Assembly (NCBI GenBank): GCA_028287455.1
Contig: JAQBPP010000086.1
Location: 1-9,354 of the forward strand
Source of the DNA: Bacilli bacterium
Lineage (GTDB): Bacteria > Bacillota > Bacilli > Tumebacillales > JAQBPP01
DNA length: 9,354 bases
Direction of reading: 5' to 3'
The translations under genes and the position numbers were made by a program. The notes below the pieces were generated by a model. The model saw nothing but the letters and a program-made list of their open reading frames with translations, had not been told where the DNA came from and ran no database searches. Below, piece by piece: positions 1 to 6,180 of this stretch. Each line of letters opens with the position of its first letter. The stretch's first letter is position 1.

Positions 1-267
1 TGTCGATGAAGTGTTATCCAGGTTCTTAGCTGTGACGTTTACAATTTAATAAATACCGTGTGCTTTCTCGCCAAAGCCGTTTGCCGTGTCACCGACGCTG
101 TTTGCGGTTTTCACACTGTTGACAGTATATTGGAATTGACCAACCTTGAATGACTGGCCTACTTTGTTTGCAGCGTTTGTGGAATTGCTGCTTGATGCAC
201 TGCTTCCAGATGTAGTAGGCGAACCGCTGCCACTACCGTGTGTTGCTGTAGCGATAGCGATTTCTTT
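1..267 (-). pseudogene. Decayed DUF4352-type protein fragment (in-frame stop, no start, runs off left edge)
   Basis: Read on the minus strand, this stretch encodes a Ser/Thr/Gly-rich linker (SGSGSPTTSGSSASSS) followed by a region typical of DUF4352 (telokin-like) extracytoplasmic domains: VGQSFKVGQFQYTVNSVKTA, then a GEKAHGIY segment. A TAA stop at 46-48 falls where family members usually have a hydrophobic residue, and the same frame continues beyond it with IVNVTAKNLDNTSST, a good match to the next beta-strand of the domain. The frame is also closed upstream by TAA at 268-270, and no start codon or ribosome-binding site precedes the linker. The residues just before the linker (IAIATAT) resemble the end of a membrane anchor, so the N-terminal anchor appears deleted or frameshifted. 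DUF4352 domains are generally found on lipoproteins or membrane-anchored surface proteins of unknown role. Identification rests on recalled family pattern only; a single sequencing error could account for the stop but not for the missing start. Confidence 0.6.
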
Positions 268-340
268 TTAATCCGTCTTTTCCCAGTGGAATAAGCGGAG
301 TCTTTTGTAATTTTGTTTTCCTTGGTGCCAAACATTGTGC

Positions 341-1306
341 TTATTTCGTTGGATTATCTTTGAACGGGCTGCGGAATTTCTTGGGGATGCCGCTATCAAA
401 CCGCATCACATCTCCTGTCACGGGATGCGTAAATTCCAATGTGCGGGCATGGAGTCCGAGCCTCCCGATCATCTTCGATTTCGATCCGTATTTTTTATCA
501 CCCACGATGGGGTGCCCGATATCCTGCATATGCACGCGAATTTGATTTTTACGGCCGGTTTCAAGCTGCACCTCAAGCAGGGAAAAACTGCGGCTGGATT
601 GCAGCAACTTGTAATGTGTTACTGCATGCTGGCCATCATTCGGACGCTCACTGGAATACATTTTTAGCGTTTTACTTTCTTTTAGCCACGAGGAAACAGT
701 GCCTTCCGATTTCTTTACCATACCCTCAACGAGTGCAATGTACGTACGTTCATGCACAGCTTCTTGCCATGAATTCTGCAGTGCATGCTTAATTTCTTCA
801 CTCTTGGCAAACAGCATCACGCCTGAGGTATCACGGTCAAGGCGGTGAACCACAAAGATCCGATTGTCTGGATCTGCCGCTCGGACATGTGCCATCAGCT
901 GTCTGTATGCGGTCATCTCGACTTCGTTGGCAGAGGCGATCGACAGTAATCCAGCGTCCTTTTCGATCACAATAATATGCTCATCCTCGTACAAGATCCG
1001 CAATCCGACCATCTTCGGCCGTTCTATACCCTTCTCATGTGAAACGGACACGGTTTGTCCGGCGTGCAGCGTCAAATTGTAGGCAGTTACGACTTCGTTA
1101 TCGACAGACACTTGTCCACGTTCCAGCATCGATTTTACAGAATTACGCCCCCGATTCGAAACCTGCAGTAAAAACGGCAGCAGTTCTATTGGTTCTTTGA
1201 CGGTAAACGCTCTGTGTTCCGGGGCAGTGCCACGTGGCTTGGAACTCCGATTGCGGCTTGAATTTCGACTTGTATTTCGAATCGGATTTCGCTGCTCATT
1301 ACGCAT
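341..1306 (-). CDS. RluA-family RNA pseudouridine synthase
   Basis: This 321-residue protein isomerises specific uridines in RNA (rRNA or tRNA) to pseudouridine in the cytoplasm. The N-terminus has a basic RNxx repeat (residues 2-21). An S4-like RNA-binding segment follows at about residues 37-89 (SNRGRNSVKSMLERGQVSVD). The catalytic domain contains HRLDRDTSG at 154-162, in which Asp157 is the expected catalytic aspartate, and the conserved ETGRKNQIRVH block near 249-259. Length and domain order are normal for S4-bearing RluA/RluD-like enzymes. The frame extends upstream to 1351, but I chose the ATG at 1306 because AAGGGG (1316-1321) lies 9 nt before it; the ATG at 1312 is only 3 nt from that site. 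The target nucleotide cannot be told from sequence; Bacillota have several paralogues, so I give no symbol. The decayed DUF4352 fragment lies immediately downstream on the same strand. Confidence 0.93.
   Translation of the reverse strand: MRNEQRNPIRNTSRNSSRNRSSKPRGTAPEHRAFTVKEPIELLPFLLQVSNRGRNSVKSMLERGQVSVDNEVVTAYNLTLHAGQTVSVSHEKGIERPKMVGLRILYEDEHIIVIEKDAGLLSIASANEVEMTAYRQLMAHVRAADPDNRIFVVHRLDRDTSGVMLFAKSEEIKHALQNSWQEAVHERTYIALVEGMVKKSEGTVSSWLKESKTLKMYSSERPNDGQHAVTHYKLLQSSRSFSLLEVQLETGRKNQIRVHMQDIGHPIVGDKKYGSKSKMIGRLGLHARTLEFTHPVTGDVMRFDSGIPKKFRSPFKDNPTK
1244..1303 (-). repeat. Five-copy degenerate 12-bp tandem repeat coding RNxx tetrapeptides
   Basis: Codons 2-21 of the pseudouridine synthase read RNEQ, RNPI, RNTS, RNSS, RNRS. 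Arg-Asn recurs with an exact four-residue (12-nt) period. Synonymous codons differ between copies (CGT, CGA, CGC for Arg; AAT, AAC for Asn), so the peptide pattern is better conserved than the DNA. It forms a basic, probably disordered tail before the S4-like domain. Confidence 0.8.
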
Positions 1307-1391
1307 GCACATTATCCCCTTCCGCATTTGCGTCACGTACCAGCCGCGCACAGTCTAATTCTGTCAGACGAGCTTGAGGTCACTAGTGCTA

Positions 1392-1419
1392 AGTATACTG
1401 TACAAATCATCCACCACAA
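1392..1419 (-). promoter_or_regulatory. Weak sigma-A promoter candidate for the pseudouridine synthase
   Basis: On the minus strand TTGTGG (1414-1419) and TATACT (1392-1397) are separated by 16 nt. The -10 box differs from TATAAT at one position, while the -35 keeps only the TTG core well. The site lies about 85 nt upstream of the chosen start. It is the best candidate I found by eye in this region, but such matches occur by chance in AT-rich DNA. Confidence 0.3.
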
Positions 1420-1560
1420 AGTGTTCGAACAACAGAAATAGTAACGGCCATGAAGAGAAAATTACCAAGCAGGTCTTAAGAAGGATTAAATGAACAGATA
1501 GCACTGGGCTTGAGGAAACGTATCCAGATGAAAGGCAACGGTAATTTTCTGTATCTGGAG

Positions 1561-1683
1561 TCATTGATTTTGCTTTAATAATAACTTTGTCCACTTATCA
1601 TCTACATAGGTGTATATGATATCATTACCATCTTTGCGGAGAGTAGACCATCTTGTTGCAAGGTCTGAATTAATTTTTTTAAA
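1561..1683 (-). pseudogene. Possible 3' remnant of a decayed gene
   Basis: One minus-strand frame is open for 40 codons between stops at 1684-1686 and 1561-1563, with protein-like composition including TRWSTLRKDGNDIIYTYVDD near its middle and KWTKLLLKQNQ at the end. There is no start codon with a ribosome-binding site, and the region directly follows the terminator of the upstream operon. I do not recognise the family. It may be the tail of a lost gene, or a chance open stretch. Confidence 0.2.
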
Positions 1684-1698
1684 TCAGATATAGGATAG

Positions 1699-1720
1699 AA
1701 AAAGGGGGAACCCCCCCTTA
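1699..1720 (-). terminator. Rho-independent terminator of the glycosidase/binding-protein operon
   Basis: Read on the minus strand, a run of seven G (complement of 1711-1717) is followed by TT, five C (1704-1708) and five T (1699-1703). It can fold as an AAGGGGG/CCCCCTT stem with a four-base GGTT loop. It overlaps the TAA stop codon of the binding-protein gene (1718-1720), which marks the end of that operon. Confidence 0.8.
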
Positions 1721-3049
1721 TTGGCTCTGCTTGGCTGTTTCGATCGCCTTGTTAGCCTGCTGCTCCGTATCCCGAAACGCGGTATTGATGTCCACAGTTC
1801 CCTCTGCAAGTTGAGGAATGATGCTGGAGTAAGTTTTTTCCACAGCGCTGTCAAACCGTGACTTGTAGGAGATGGGAGCAAATTTGTTATACAGCAAAGA
1901 GCTGAAATGCTTGCCTTTAAACGCGCTGTCCTGTCCGAGTTCGCTGCGGATTGTGGGGTTATTCAATACTGGCACCATCCCGAGTTTGGCTTCTTTTTCC
2001 TGGAATTCCTCGGAGGTTAGATATTTGATGACTTCCGTTGCTTGGTCCTTGATTGTGGAATTGGACGTGATGCCGAAATAGGTGGGGTAAGCCTGCGATC
2101 CGATTCCGGGTTTTCCAGGTAAAGTTGGCATGGACACCATATCCCAGTTGACATCTTTCATTGTATCATTTGATGCACCTGAGCTAAGTGCTGTGATCAC
2201 AACAAACATGGCCAAATCTTTGTCTTTGACAAACTGGTCCGTGTATGGAAGCTTGTCTCCCAAAGTTTTTATACCCTGTATATATCCGGCATTTTGTGAT
2301 GGATCCATAAAAACGGTCTGGTAGAGCTGTTTCCACGCTTGATCTGTATTGATCGTCGGCAGGTTGCTTTTTTGGTCGACATAGGAAAGCGACAATTGAT
2401 TTAACCGCAGCATGTGTGCGGTGGAAACAGATAGCCCGAAGTACTGTTTTCCGTTGTCGGTCTTTGTTAGTTGTTTGGACAGATTTAACACATCATCCCA
2501 TGTCATGCCGTCTTTTGGGTACTGAACGCCGAACTTGTCGAAAATATCTTTGTTATAATACATAACCATTTCGTCTACCCAGACTGGAAGCCCCCAAATC
2601 GCGCCGTTTGCCATCTGTTTCATGGCATTCATACTAGTGGGTTCGATCACGGATAAGTCGATTTTGTACTTGTTGAGCAGACTTGTCATGTCATATTGAA
2701 ATCCCGACTGCTGAACATCCTGGGGAAACAGGCCGATGGAGTCGTAGTAGATATCGATATTTGTACCCGACCCCAACAGGCTTTGCAGACTGTTTCCCCC
2801 TTTGCTGGATATATACTTGATTGTGTAATTGGGGAATTTCTTACGGATCGCATCGCCATATTTATCGTTGAAGTTCTGCTCGGGGTCGCCGCTGCCTGAC
2901 CAGACTACCAGAGTGGTCGGTTGATTGACGATATCGTCTGTAGCATTCGCGGCGGCTCCTTGTGAACTGCCCTTGCCCGCGCACGCAACTAATCCTGATG
3001 AAACAAGCAACGATGAAATGATAATGGAAACCTTTTTGTTAATCTTCAA
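1718..3049 (-). CDS. Extracellular sugar-binding lipoprotein (ABC solute-binding protein, SBP family 1-like)
   Basis: This 443-residue protein has a lipoprotein signal peptide: a KINKK charged start, a hydrophobic core, and a lipobox LVAC with the lipid-modified cysteine at residue 23. The mature part has the pattern of carbohydrate ABC-importer binding proteins: TLVVWSGSG near 46-54, IDIYYDS near 98-104, and WGLPVWVDEMVMYYNKDIF followed by GMTWDD near 152-185. Length is normal for the family. It should sit on the outer membrane face and deliver an oligosaccharide or sugar to an importer. The start codon is TTG at 3049, supported by AAGGAGG (complement of 3058-3064) with 8-nt spacing. The gene follows the glycosidase-like gene by 24 nt and ends in the terminator at 1699-1720. 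No permease or ATPase gene adjoins it, which is unusual. The ligand is unknown but is probably the substrate of the neighbouring glycosidase. Confidence 0.92.
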   Translation of the reverse strand: MKINKKVSIIISSLLVSSGLVACAGKGSSQGAAANATDDIVNQPTTLVVWSGSGDPEQNFNDKYGDAIRKKFPNYTIKYISSKGGNSLQSLLGSGTNIDIYYDSIGLFPQDVQQSGFQYDMTSLLNKYKIDLSVIEPTSMNAMKQMANGAIWGLPVWVDEMVMYYNKDIFDKFGVQYPKDGMTWDDVLNLSKQLTKTDNGKQYFGLSVSTAHMLRLNQLSLSYVDQKSNLPTINTDQAWKQLYQTVFMDPSQNAGYIQGIKTLGDKLPYTDQFVKDKDLAMFVVITALSSGASNDTMKDVNWDMVSMPTLPGKPGIGSQAYPTYFGITSNSTIKDQATEVIKYLTSEEFQEKEAKLGMVPVLNNPTIRSELGQDSAFKGKHFSSLLYNKFAPISYKSRFDSAVEKTYSSIIPQLAEGTVDINTAFRDTEQQANKAIETAKQSQ

Positions 3050-3073
3050 TAAAATCGCCTCCTTTTTTATGAA

Positions 3074-5143
3074 CTACAACCAAGCATTCAGACCTTCCCA
3101 TCGTATGGTCCACGTACCGTCTGTTGGAAAACCAGGGGCATGCAAACGAGGTCCGCCTTCCCAACCGCACGCCATCATGGCGACTGCTGCAAGTAGACCG
3201 CCATTGCCGGGCAGGTAGGCCAATAAGTTCGGACGCTGATAGTTATGACCGGAAGGCAAATAAGTGTTTTTGGTCGCATTCAGCAGCAATAAATCGACAG
3301 CCAAACCACCTTCGCCAAGCCTGGCCGCTGTCATGGCAGCCATTGGGAAGTCCCAGCCCCATGCCGTTTCCCACTTCCAATTTGTCATCACTTTTTGCAG
3401 TGTCTGTCTCATCACCTCCCGATCTACCTTTACACCAGGTAAGATGCCTAATGCGCCGAGCATAGACGGATGATCTTTATTGAATGATGTAAAAGTGTCC
3501 GGACATTTTTCATGAGCCAGATAGACTTCACCCGATACAGGAAGGTCAGATAGATTGCCCATCACATGCTCCCATTCGGGTACCGTTTGCAGACCCAGCC
3601 GCTTTCTCCACGCAAGCCCGATTTCCAGCCCATGCCGCCAGTATTCCAGCTCATAGGTTGGGTTTACTGTTTGCAAGGCTTTGTGTGATTCTTGAGCCGG
3701 GATCAAGGGTGGCCCCAGTACGTACCGATTTTTCGTATCGTCCCAAGCGGCAAAAGAAGCCATAAATTCAGCCGTCTCCATGACAATATCCCGGAAATAT
3801 TCCAGTGTTTCCTGCGTGGGATCAGATCGATAGCATAATTCAGCAAACATTAGCGGATGCGGCTGCTGCCAGATCAGCAGAGTTCCTACGTTAGAAGGAC
3901 TTTGCACCCCATCGGGCCCCACCATTTTCGGCCAGCGAGCACCCTTGTATCCCTGTGATTGAGCTAGTTGTTTGGCGACTGGCAGTATTTCTTTATACCA
4001 GCCCATGCTCTTTTGCAGCAGATGGGTTCTCCCCCACAAAGCAAAGTGAGCAGCATGCCACCAGTGCATCTCCAGGTGAAACTTCCCGAACCAACTGTTG
4101 TACAGCAGACCAGTTTCCTGCGGAGGAAGTGAACCTGCACAGTGAATGGCAGTCAAATATTGCGACAGGACGATTCGCCGTTCCAGTTCAAGCGCTCTTG
4201 TATCGTGGCTTTCTGCCAGTTCGATTGCGCCGCCCTGCATCCAATACTTTTCCCAATGTACCTTGCTTGCTTTTTGAATCGCCTGAAACGAAGACAGGGG
4301 CAAACTTTGCTCTATAGGAGCAAACCCTGCCACAAATTCAAAACGTCTGTTGGTGCGGGTTGGGACTAGGCGAAAGAAGTGGCTGCTCTCCTGTATCATC
4401 TCTCCGCCCGACCATGCCACAACTACTTGATACCCGTCCTGATCCATCGTTCTGGTAAAAGCGCCGCTTTGTGATGACTCCAGCAGAAGCCTGGTCTGAT
4501 GCGAGTCATCTGCTGCCCAATTGAGGTGCATGGTTTCCGACCAATTTGCGGAAGGCATTGTCGGTGATGGGAAGCGGAATGTGATTTCCAGCAGTCCTGT
4601 TTCCAGCAGAGGAGATTCGACGCAAACCCCAAGCTGATCGGAGGTCGGATGGCAGCAGGTTTGGACTTTCACCGGTATTCCATTAACTTGAAACCGGCTT
4701 GTTAACTGTCCGCTCCATAAATCCAGCATCTGCTCTGTTTCTCGCAGATCGCCTATTTGAATTAGTTCTTGATTGCTGGAAAACAGACGTAATCCGATCT
4801 GAGCCAACTGCAGGCGATGCGGATTTTGCCGCGACCAGTGAAAAGGCTCTTCCTGGCCTTTAGGATCGATCGGATACCCTACTTTTCGCTCGTGACTGTC
4901 AAGGTATTGCAGCTGAAGATCGTCCAGGGTGTATGCCTCTGATGCGTTTGAGTAATGCCAACCCCACTGGGACTGGGTTCCTAGTGGAAATTCATAACTT
5001 TCCGGAAAACTCTGCAAACCTGTTAGGTCTGCTGTAAAAGCGAATTCGCCATTTCCAACCGATAGGGGTGATAAAGGCATCACCTCGCGGATAACTGGAT
5101 TATGCCTCGTGACAAGTGCGAAACGATCAATCGTCTGGCTCAT
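3074..5143 (-). CDS. Six-hairpin (alpha/alpha-barrel) glycosidase-like protein, family uncertain
   Basis: This 689-residue protein lacks a signal peptide, so it is probably cytoplasmic. The N-terminal half (about 1-290) is beta-rich and begins with PLSVGNGEFAFTADLTG (25-41), like the N-terminal beta-sandwich of GH65/GH95-type enzymes. The C-terminal half (about 320-689) is helical and Trp-rich, with blocks SWFGKFHLEMHWWHAAH (350-366), NPTYELEYWRHG (494-505), FNKDHPSMLGALG (554-566), WGWDFPMAAMTAARLG (595-610) and YLPGNGGLLAA (643-653). These resemble the conserved rims of (alpha/alpha)6 barrels in GH65, GH95 and relatives. Glu358, Glu498 and Glu500 are candidate catalytic acids by inference only. 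I cannot assign a substrate or a numbered GH family. The frame reaches a TTG at 5161, but AGGAGG (5150-5155) lies inside that extension, 6 nt before the ATG at 5143, so 5143 is the start. It heads an operon with the sugar-binding lipoprotein, and is divergent from the AraC regulator. Confidence 0.8.
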   Translation of the reverse strand: MSQTIDRFALVTRHNPVIREVMPLSPLSVGNGEFAFTADLTGLQSFPESYEFPLGTQSQWGWHYSNASEAYTLDDLQLQYLDSHERKVGYPIDPKGQEEPFHWSRQNPHRLQLAQIGLRLFSSNQELIQIGDLRETEQMLDLWSGQLTSRFQVNGIPVKVQTCCHPTSDQLGVCVESPLLETGLLEITFRFPSPTMPSANWSETMHLNWAADDSHQTRLLLESSQSGAFTRTMDQDGYQVVVAWSGGEMIQESSHFFRLVPTRTNRRFEFVAGFAPIEQSLPLSSFQAIQKASKVHWEKYWMQGGAIELAESHDTRALELERRIVLSQYLTAIHCAGSLPPQETGLLYNSWFGKFHLEMHWWHAAHFALWGRTHLLQKSMGWYKEILPVAKQLAQSQGYKGARWPKMVGPDGVQSPSNVGTLLIWQQPHPLMFAELCYRSDPTQETLEYFRDIVMETAEFMASFAAWDDTKNRYVLGPPLIPAQESHKALQTVNPTYELEYWRHGLEIGLAWRKRLGLQTVPEWEHVMGNLSDLPVSGEVYLAHEKCPDTFTSFNKDHPSMLGALGILPGVKVDREVMRQTLQKVMTNWKWETAWGWDFPMAAMTAARLGEGGLAVDLLLLNATKNTYLPSGHNYQRPNLLAYLPGNGGLLAAVAMMACGWEGGPRLHAPGFPTDGTWTIRWEGLNAWL

Positions 5144-5168
5144 GATTTTCCTCCTATACAATTGAGAT

Positions 5169-5182
5169 TGACAACGTTTTCA
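5169..5182. promoter_or_regulatory. cre operator (CcpA site) over the glycosidase transcription start
   Basis: The minus-strand reading TGAAAACGTTGTCA matches the cre consensus TGWAANCGNTNWCA at every defined position; the plus reading differs at one position. The site lies directly downstream of the predicted -10 box of the glycosidase gene, at the expected transcription start and 26 nt before the ATG. Binding of CcpA (a LacI/GalR-family repressor) here would block initiation, so the glycosidase and binding-protein operon should be repressed by preferred sugars. A different LacI-family regulator could use a similar palindrome, but none is encoded in the window. Confidence 0.75.
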
Positions 5183-5187
5183 GTAGG

Positions 5188-5216
5188 TTTATACTACAGC
5201 GAATTACAGCCAGATA
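5188..5216 (-). promoter_or_regulatory. Predicted promoter of the glycosidase/binding-protein operon
   Basis: On the minus strand the -10 candidate TATAAA (5188-5193) is preceded by a 17-nt spacer and a poor -35 (TATCTG, 5211-5216). A good -10 with a weak -35 is common at promoters that depend on an activator, which fits the divergently encoded AraC-family regulator. The cre site begins 5 nt downstream of the -10. Confidence 0.5.
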
Positions 5217-5236
5217 CACGGCATTTTTTGCGGAAC

Positions 5237-5267
5237 TTGATCAAAATTCTACAAATTTTGCTATGAT
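5237..5267 (+). promoter_or_regulatory. Predicted extended -10 promoter of the AraC-family gene
   Basis: TGCTATGAT (5259-5267) forms an extended -10 element. A TTGATC (5237-5242) lies 19 nt upstream of the -10 hexamer, longer than ideal, but the extended -10 can compensate. The expected transcription start is near 5274, giving a short leader of about 24 nt to the ATG at 5298. Confidence 0.5.
5242..5260. repeat. Perfect 7-bp inverted repeat in the AraC-gene promoter spacer
   Basis: CAAAATT (5242-5248) and AATTTTG (5254-5260) are exact inverted copies separated by CTACA. The repeat fills the spacer between the -35 and -10 candidates of the regulator promoter, so a bound protein would occlude RNA polymerase. 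It is a plausible operator, but it is AT-rich and the binding protein is unknown. Confidence 0.5.
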
Positions 5268-5297
5268 AGTGTTAAATGAAGGGGGACAGGATGTGAG

Positions 5298-6158
5298 ATG
5301 TCCGAAACCGTAATCACGCTGTTCGGCAAAAGGGAAGGGCCGTTTTATTTTTCGCATGTGAGGCGCACCGGAACTTACGACATGACGACTTCCCACTATC
5401 ATCCTTGCTATGAAGTCTATTATCTGCTGTCCGGAGAGAGGTACTATTTTATTAAAGATCAGCTTTATTGCATTCAGAAAGGCGACCTTGTGTTGATTGA
5501 CAAAAATGAAGTGCATAAAACGTCTGGGGACGATTCGCAACACGAGAGAATCGTGACCAATTTTACAGACTCCCTTTTTTTACACTCCCATTATGATTGC
5601 ACCGATCTGTTATTTAGTCCCTTTCGCAATGGTTTGCAGGTCATCCGGTTAAACAGCCATGGTCAAATGTTGGTGGAGACATTGTTGAAAAGAGTAACAA
5701 AAGAGGTTACAGAACAAGAAATCGGTTTTGAAATATGCACGAAACAGTTGATAGTCGAACTTTTAATATTTGCCAATCGACAACTGAAAAGAAGCGTCAC
5801 CAACTTAATTGAATCGGAACGCCCATTGCACAAAAAAATCAGAGAGATTGTCTTATATATCCATAACCACTATATGGATGAGATCACTTTGTCCTTGGTG
5901 GCCAAAACCTTTTTTATCAGTCCTTATTATCTGAGCCGAATTTTTAAAGAAATCACGGGCTTCACTTTTGTTGAGTATTTGAATATCACTCGGATTAAAG
6001 AGGCTCAACGATTATTGACGGGAAGCAGTGAGAAGATCATTGATATAGCAGAGCAGGTGGGTTTTAGCAATATTACTCATTTCGGCAGGGTTTTTAAGAA
6101 ACTTGCAAGTGTCACACCAATATCTTACAGAAAAAATGAATCGATCCGAATAGGGTAG
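5298..6158 (+). CDS. AraC-family transcriptional regulator with N-terminal cupin sensor
   Basis: This 286-residue protein has the standard AraC/XylS layout. Residues about 15-90 form a cupin-type sensing domain (HYHPCYEVYYLLSGE at 33-47, KGDLVLIDKNEVH at 61-73), and residues about 180-280 carry two helix-turn-helix units. The first includes LSLVAKTFFISPYYLSRIFKE (starting at 198) and the second IIDIAEQVGFSNITHFGRVFKK (starting at 247), closing with the family signature TPISYRK (273-279). Such proteins usually activate adjacent sugar genes when the cupin binds a carbohydrate. The divergent glycosidase and binding-protein genes are the obvious targets. The start at 5298 is the first in-frame ATG; AGGA (5288-5291) is 6 nt before it and GGGGG (5281-5285) 12 nt, so the ribosome-binding site is less ideal than those of its neighbours. 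The inverted repeat in its promoter suggests regulation, possibly autoregulation (inference). Confidence 0.92.
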   Translation: MSETVITLFGKREGPFYFSHVRRTGTYDMTTSHYHPCYEVYYLLSGERYYFIKDQLYCIQKGDLVLIDKNEVHKTSGDDSQHERIVTNFTDSLFLHSHYDCTDLLFSPFRNGLQVIRLNSHGQMLVETLLKRVTKEVTEQEIGFEICTKQLIVELLIFANRQLKRSVTNLIESERPLHKKIREIVLYIHNHYMDEITLSLVAKTFFISPYYLSRIFKEITGFTFVEYLNITRIKEAQRLLTGSSEKIIDIAEQVGFSNITHFGRVFKKLASVTPISYRKNESIRIG

Positions 6159-6180
6159 ATACGTATAGGAGTGTTTCGTT

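Larger units (their letters stand above)
1307..1698. other. Non-coding stretch between pseudouridine synthase and binding-protein terminator
   Basis: About 390 bases without a convincing gene. It contains the ribosome-binding site and weak promoter candidate of the pseudouridine synthase near its left end and a possible gene remnant at 1561-1683. An open minus-strand frame at 1364-1594 has no ribosome-binding site and no recognisable pattern. I see no RNA gene, insertion-sequence end or strong hairpin in the central part. Confidence 0.5.

Noticed and set aside
335..792. Overlapping plus-strand open frames (up to 117 codons)
   Set aside because: They lie antisense to the well-supported pseudouridine synthase, have no recognisable domain, and their composition is what the complement of a real coding frame gives.
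1307..1351. Longer N-terminus of the pseudouridine synthase from 1351 or 1312
   Set aside because: The only good ribosome-binding site (1316-1321) lies inside the longer frame and is correctly spaced only for the ATG at 1306.
1364..1594. Minus-strand open frame of 76 codons with a hydrophobic stretch
   Set aside because: There is no ribosome-binding site and no recognisable family, and it overlaps the promoter candidate of the pseudouridine synthase. The hydrophobic run is consistent with AT-rich non-coding DNA.
5144..5161. N-terminal extension of the glycosidase-like protein from a TTG at 5161
   Set aside because: The extension codes through the AGGAGG ribosome-binding site that serves the ATG at 5143, so the downstream start is right.
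5241..5543. Minus-strand open frame of 100 codons across the AraC gene start
   Set aside because: It is antisense to the AraC coding region and covers its promoter; no domain pattern was seen.
6159..6166. ATACGTAT palindrome between the AraC and D12 genes as an operator or terminator
   Set aside because: It has no loop, no GC-rich stem and no T-run, and an 8-bp palindrome is common by chance; kept only as a junction landmark.
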